Assembly: GCF_030733205.1 (NCBI RefSeq) | Contig: NZ_JASHJL010000053.1 | Coordinates: forward strand, 1 to 33,901 | From: Mameliella sp. MMSF_3455 | Lineage (GTDB): Bacteria > Pseudomonadota > Alphaproteobacteria > Rhodobacterales > Rhodobacteraceae | DNA: 33,901 nt | Direction: 5' to 3' | Part shown: in pieces, positions 30,726 to 33,901 of the stretch | How the letters are laid out: each line of letters begins with the position of its first letter | Numbering within the stretch: the stretch's first letter is position 1 | Made by a program: the position numbers and the translations under genes | The notes under the pieces: generated by a model | Told to the model about the DNA's origin: nothing | The model's input: the letters and a program-made list of their open reading frames with translations, nothing else | Databases searched by the model: none

Positions 30726-31658
30726 ATGCCCCCTGCCCTGCCCGCCGATCTTCCTCCTGTCACCATCCTGCTGGCCAGCTACCAGGGGGCGGCCCACCTG
30801 GCCGCGCAGCTGGAGAGCCTCCGGGCACAGGATCACCCCGGCTGGGCGCTCTGGGTCTCGGACGACGGATCCACCGATGGCACGCGGGCGATCGTCGAGC
30901 GGTTCCGCCGCGACACGCCCGGCCACGAGATCCGCCTGGTCGAGGGGCCGCGCCGGGGGGCGGCGGCGAATTTCCTGTCGCTGATGTGCCACCCCGAGCT
31001 GCCCGCAACCCACGTCGCGATCGCCGACCAGGACGACATCTGGTACCCGCACAAGCTCTCCCACGCGCTGATGGCCCTGTCCCGGCACCGGGGCCCGGCG
31101 GTCTACAGCGCCCAGAGCCGCCACGTCGATGGCGCGGGCCGGGGGCTGGGGCTCAGCCGGGTGCATTCCGGCGCCCCTTCCTTCGGCAACGCGCTGGTGC
31201 AGAACCGGGTGGCGGGCCATTGCGCGGTGCTGAACGCGCAAGCGCTGGCGCTGGTGCGCGCGGCGGGCCCGGTCGACGTGCCCTTTCACGACTGGTGGCT
31301 CTACCTGCTGATCTCGGGCGCCGGCGGTACGGTCACGGTCTCTCCGGAAGTGGTGCTGGACTACCGCCAGCACGGCGAGAACGTGATCGGCGCCCATCGC
31401 GGGCTGCTGGCGGGCCTGTCCCGGGCCGCGATGGTGCTGGGGCCGACCTATGCCCGCTGGCAGGCCGCGAACCGCGCCGCGCTGGAGCGCGCCCGCCCGC
31501 TGCTGACGGCGGAGGCGCGCGCGATGCTCGACGCGCTGGACAGCGCCCCGCCCCGGGGGATCGGGCGCGCCCGGCTGCACGCCCGGCTGGGCCTGACCCG
31601 GGACCGCCCCGGCGCCACCAGCTTCCTGCGGTTGGCCGCGCTGCTGGGACGGGTCTAG
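30726..31658 (+). CDS. Glycosyltransferase family 2 (rhamnosyltransferase-like)
   Basis: A 310-residue GT-A enzyme. PPVTILLASYQGAAHLAAQL opens the fold, followed by WVSDDGSTDGT, the nucleotide-binding strand and loop. VAIADQDDIWYPHKL is the DXD-like metal site in the form characteristic of rhamnosyl- and related inverting transferases of O-antigen clusters. FHDWWLYLL matches the catalytic-base region, and DYRQHGENVIGA is the conserved late motif. A GTG three bases earlier could also start the protein. It is divergent from the S8 protease. The stop codon is fused to an intergenic hairpin repeat, so the gene is likely transcribed alone. Its link to the deoxysugar made through gmd is plausible but unproven. 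Confidence 0.88.
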   Translation: MPPALPADLPPVTILLASYQGAAHLAAQLESLRAQDHPGWALWVSDDGSTDGTRAIVERFRRDTPGHEIRLVEGPRRGAAANFLSLMCHPELPATHVAIADQDDIWYPHKLSHALMALSRHRGPAVYSAQSRHVDGAGRGLGLSRVHSGAPSFGNALVQNRVAGHCAVLNAQALALVRAAGPVDVPFHDWWLYLLISGAGGTVTVSPEVVLDYRQHGENVIGAHRGLLAGLSRAAMVLGPTYARWQAANRAALERARPLLTAEARAMLDALDSAPPRGIGRARLHARLGLTRDRPGATSFLRLAALLGRV

Positions 31659-31713
31659 GGGGGCGCTGCCCCCCGCCTGCGGCTCCCCCCGGAGTATTTT
31701 TGCAGAGAAGAAG
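31658..31713 (+). repeat. Rhodobacterales-type intergenic element (G6/C6 hairpin + CCCCCCGGAGTATTTT), copy 2
   Basis: GGGGGGCGCTGCCCCCC begins with the last base of the preceding TAG stop and forms a 7-pair stem on a 3-base loop. CCCCCCGGAGTATTTT (31685-31700) and CAGAGAAGAAGC follow, as in the copy at 20388. The two copies sit in the same place relative to a rightward glycosyltransferase gene. Confidence 0.7.
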
Positions 31714-31763
31714 CGGGAAAGCGCCGCGCCCCGGCGCCTCTTGGGGCCACATGCCCCCGCGGT

Positions 31764-31779
31764 GTTTCGCGCGCGAAAC
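31764..31779. repeat. 16-bp perfect palindrome GTTTCGCGCGCGAAAC, copy 3
   Basis: Intergenic copy, only six bases past the stop of the kpsT-like gene, between two convergent genes. Like the other two copies it lies near the 3' end of a leftward gene. Confidence 0.85.
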
Positions 31780-31785
31780 GCGTCC

Positions 31786-32454
31786 CTAGATGGCGGCGGC
31801 GCGTTTCATGTTGTCCTCGTGGTGGGCGATGGCCTCTTCGAGATCCTCGTAGTAATAGGCCTGCCCCTCGTCCAGCACGAGCCCGGCATCGCACAGGAGC
31901 CGGATCTGCGGCATGGCGTGGCTGCAGACCACCGCCCCCGCCTTGCGCAGCCGCGCCTTGAACAGCCGGTCCGAGCGTTCGCGGAAGGCCGCGTCGCCCA
32001 CCGCCGTGATCTCGTCCACGAGGTAGGTGTCGAAGGCGATCCCCATCGAGACCCCGAAGGCCAGCCGCGAGCGCATGCCCGAGGAGTAGCTGCGCAGGGG
32101 CAGGCGGAAATGCATGCCCAGACCGGCGAACTCCTCGACGAACTGCGCCAGTTCGTCGGTGTCCACGCCGTAGATGCGCGCGATGAAGCGGCAGTTCTGC
32201 TGCCCGGTCAGGTCCGGGTGGAAGGAGCCGGCAAAGCCCACCGGCCAGGACACCAGCCCGGTGGTCTCGATCCGGCCCTCGGTGGGGTCCGTCGCCCCCG
32301 AGATCATCCGCAGGAGCGTCGATTTCCCCGCCCCGTTGCGCCCCAGCAACCCCACCGACCGCCCCGAGGGGATGGTCAGGGTCATGTTCTCGACAACCGT
32401 CTTTTCGCGGCCCTCGGTGACATAGCGCTTGGAGACGTTTTCGAAGCGGATCAT
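31786..32454 (-). CDS. kpsT: Capsule polysaccharide ABC transporter ATP-binding protein
   Basis: A 222-residue ATPase of the ABC-2 capsule exporter that drives polysaccharide across the inner membrane. Walker A is GRNGAGKST (38-46), the Q-loop region holds TGQQNCRF, the signature is SYSSGM (122-127), Walker B is FDTYLVDE (141-148), and the H-loop is CSHAM with H179. The short length without a C-terminal glycan-binding domain marks it as KpsT rather than Wzt. MIRFENVSKRY is the expected start; a longer in-frame start at 32496 would add an unconserved basic tail. The gene follows the kpsE-like gene after 111 bases. The permease partner KpsM is not between them and must lie elsewhere. Confidence 0.93.
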   Translation of the reverse strand: MIRFENVSKRYVTEGREKTVVENMTLTIPSGRSVGLLGRNGAGKSTLLRMISGATDPTEGRIETTGLVSWPVGFAGSFHPDLTGQQNCRFIARIYGVDTDELAQFVEEFAGLGMHFRLPLRSYSSGMRSRLAFGVSMGIAFDTYLVDEITAVGDAAFRERSDRLFKARLRKAGAVVCSHAMPQIRLLCDAGLVLDEGQAYYYEDLEEAIAHHEDNMKRAAAI

Positions 32455-32565
32455 CTTATCTTGCTCGCGCAGCTTGATCCGAAAACCGGTTGCCACTTTT
32501 CGGGCTGCGCTCGCGCGCGCGCCCCGCCTGGTCCGAACAGCGCGTCACGGGCCCCGGACCGGGTC

Positions 32566-33900
32566 TCACCGCCGGTCCTTGAGCGCATAGACCACCAGCA
32601 CCAGCGTCGACCAGACCAGGAAGATGAAGAGCGCCGCCAGCCCCAGCAGCACCGGCCGCTCCGGGTAGCGCGAGCTTTCCGCCAGCGTGGGTTTCACATA
32701 GGCCGCCAGGTAGCGGCTCTGCCGGCGCGACTCGGCCTGGGCGGAATCGTAGGTGGCCAGCGCGGTGGTATAGCTTTTCTCGGCGAACTCGCGGTCCACC
32801 ACCAGGCGTTCGTATTCGCCGAAGAGATTGGCATAGACATCCGCCCCACCCTCGGCGCCGCCCGCAAGGCCCAGCTTGCGGCGCTCGGCGTCGATGCGGT
32901 CGCGGATCACCTCGATGCGGCGCTGCGCCTGGGTCACGCGCGGGTCGTCCTCGCGGGTGGAGGTGGCCAGGAGGTCGAACTCGATCAGCGCCTCGGCCAG
33001 CTGTGCCTCCAGCGTGCCCAGGAGCCCGGCCTGGGTCTGAAGATCGACCGAAGGGTCGACCAGCTGGTTGGCGTTGCGGAACTTGGTCACCGCCTCGCGC
33101 GCGGTCTTGAGCCGGTCCAGCGCGTCGTTCAGGTCCTCGCGGGCATAGCGGATCGCATCCTCGCGGGCGATGGCGGAGAGCGCGTTGATCATCTCCGAGG
33201 AATGTTCGAACAGCGTCTGCGCCAGCAGCTGCGCATCCTCGGCGGTAAAGGCCAGGGCGCGGACCTCGATCAGCCCGGCGCCGTCGTCGTAGTAGATCTT
33301 GACCATGCGGTTCCAGTGCTCGACCAGGTCCTCGATCGTGCCCTCGTTGTCGAAGGCGAAGACCGGGTCGCCCTGGGGCTTCGACCAGATCGCGCGCAGG
33401 TCGATCTCGGCGTCGATGTCCTCGACCAGCTTCTGGCTCTGCAGGAATTCATAGAGGATGTCGGTGTCCGAGGAGGACGACCCCGAGATGCCGGGAATGC
33501 CCAGGATCCCCTCGAGCGGCGAGCCCGCTTCCTCGGTGCGGACGGAAAAGGCCACGGTCGAGGCATATTGATCGGCGGCCTTGAGCCAGAGATAGCCCGC
33601 CACCAGCAGCACCGGCAGCACCACGCCCAGCAGCAGGCTGAGCAGCACCGCGTAATGGCGCCGGCGCAGCCGCGCGCCCGAGGCCATGCGCGGGGCGCCG
33701 GATCCCGGCCCGGATCCGGGACGGGGCGCCGGGCCCACGGGGGTGCGGCCCGGCCCGGGATTGGGCCCCGGATTGGGTCCGGGATTCGGACCTGCGGGTT
33801 TTCCTGCCGGTTTTCCGGGGGCGGACATCTGCGGCCCGGCCGGCGCGGCACCGGCAGGTGGCCGCAACGAGGCGACCTTGTCACCGCCGCCGGGGGCGGC
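32566..33900 (-). CDS. kpsE: Capsule export inner-membrane protein (KpsE-like polysaccharide co-polymerase), 5' end open
   Basis: The visible 444 codons encode a cytoplasmic Pro/Gly-rich tail (GPNPGPNPGPNPGPGRTP and similar), a first membrane segment (LLSLLLGVVLPVLLVAGYLWL) and a long periplasmic part. In that part QYASTVAFSVRTEE is the usual Wzz/KpsE strand and about 200-370 is coiled coil. A second membrane segment (PVLLGLAALFIFLVWSTLVLVV) follows SSRYPERP. This is the KpsE type of polysaccharide co-polymerase, which links the inner-membrane exporter to the outer-membrane channel. The frame has no stop up to the right edge, and the Pro/Ala/Gly composition continues, so the true start may lie outside. 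ATG 33828 is an internal alternative without a ribosome site. It precedes kpsT in the same direction. Confidence 0.88.
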   Translation of the reverse strand, partial: AAPGGGDKVASLRPPAGAAPAGPQMSAPGKPAGKPAGPNPGPNPGPNPGPGRTPVGPAPRPGSGPGSGAPRMASGARLRRRHYAVLLSLLLGVVLPVLLVAGYLWLKAADQYASTVAFSVRTEEAGSPLEGILGIPGISGSSSSDTDILYEFLQSQKLVEDIDAEIDLRAIWSKPQGDPVFAFDNEGTIEDLVEHWNRMVKIYYDDGAGLIEVRALAFTAEDAQLLAQTLFEHSSEMINALSAIAREDAIRYAREDLNDALDRLKTAREAVTKFRNANQLVDPSVDLQTQAGLLGTLEAQLAEALIEFDLLATSTREDDPRVTQAQRRIEVIRDRIDAERRKLGLAGGAEGGADVYANLFGEYERLVVDREFAEKSYTTALATYDSAQAESRRQSRYLAAYVKPTLAESSRYPERPVLLGLAALFIFLVWSTLVLVVYALKDRR

Positions 33901-33901
33901 G

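Noticed and set aside
32455-32496. Longer kpsT start at 32496
   Set aside because: KpsT proteins begin at the MIRFENVSKRY strand. The extension MATGFRIKLREQDK has no counterpart in the family.

Overview
The window is very GC-rich, with strong third-position GC bias and little intergenic space. Two copies of a hairpin plus CCCCCCGGAGTATTTT intergenic element, of a kind common in Rhodobacterales, together with RTX proteins, GSCFA and capsule genes, suggest an alphaproteobacterium of the Rhodobacteraceae (Roseobacter/Paracoccus type). The species cannot be named from the sequence alone.

The window is mostly a surface-polysaccharide and secreted-protein region. Left part (1-9844): gmd (GDP-mannose 4,6-dehydratase) and a co-directional partial gene run leftward. 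A rightward set follows: a TPR-glycosyltransferase, a free-standing beta-sandwich protein, a fused GT4-GT2 glycosyltransferase, a sulfotransferase and a SAM methyltransferase. Middle part (9869-18728, leftward): a second sulfotransferase-like gene, three tandem RTX paralogues with NxGTI-type repeats, a further sulfotransferase and a GSCFA-domain protein. Then come a GT4 glycosyltransferase (18866-20368) and a GT4 plus family-2 sulfotransferase pair (21648-23786).

Two stretches of visibly lower GC flank that last pair. One (about 20430-21640) holds a stand-alone RNA ligase and a probable IS1595-type transposase scar. The other (about 23830-25525) holds a secreted ClpP-like/peptidoglycan-binding protein. 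Right part (25552-33900): two large type I-secreted proteins built on a shared RTX + DUF4214 chassis, one carrying a CAP domain and the other a subtilisin plus P domain; a GT2 glycosyltransferase; and KpsT- and KpsE-like capsule export genes.

Inferred working picture: glycosyltransferases build a deoxysugar-containing polysaccharide. Four sulfotransferases of different lineages, a methyltransferase and perhaps the GSCFA protein decorate it, and KpsE/KpsT (permease not in the window) export it. The RTX proteins would leave by a type I system that is also not encoded here and act at or beyond the cell surface. No tRNA, rRNA or CRISPR array was seen.
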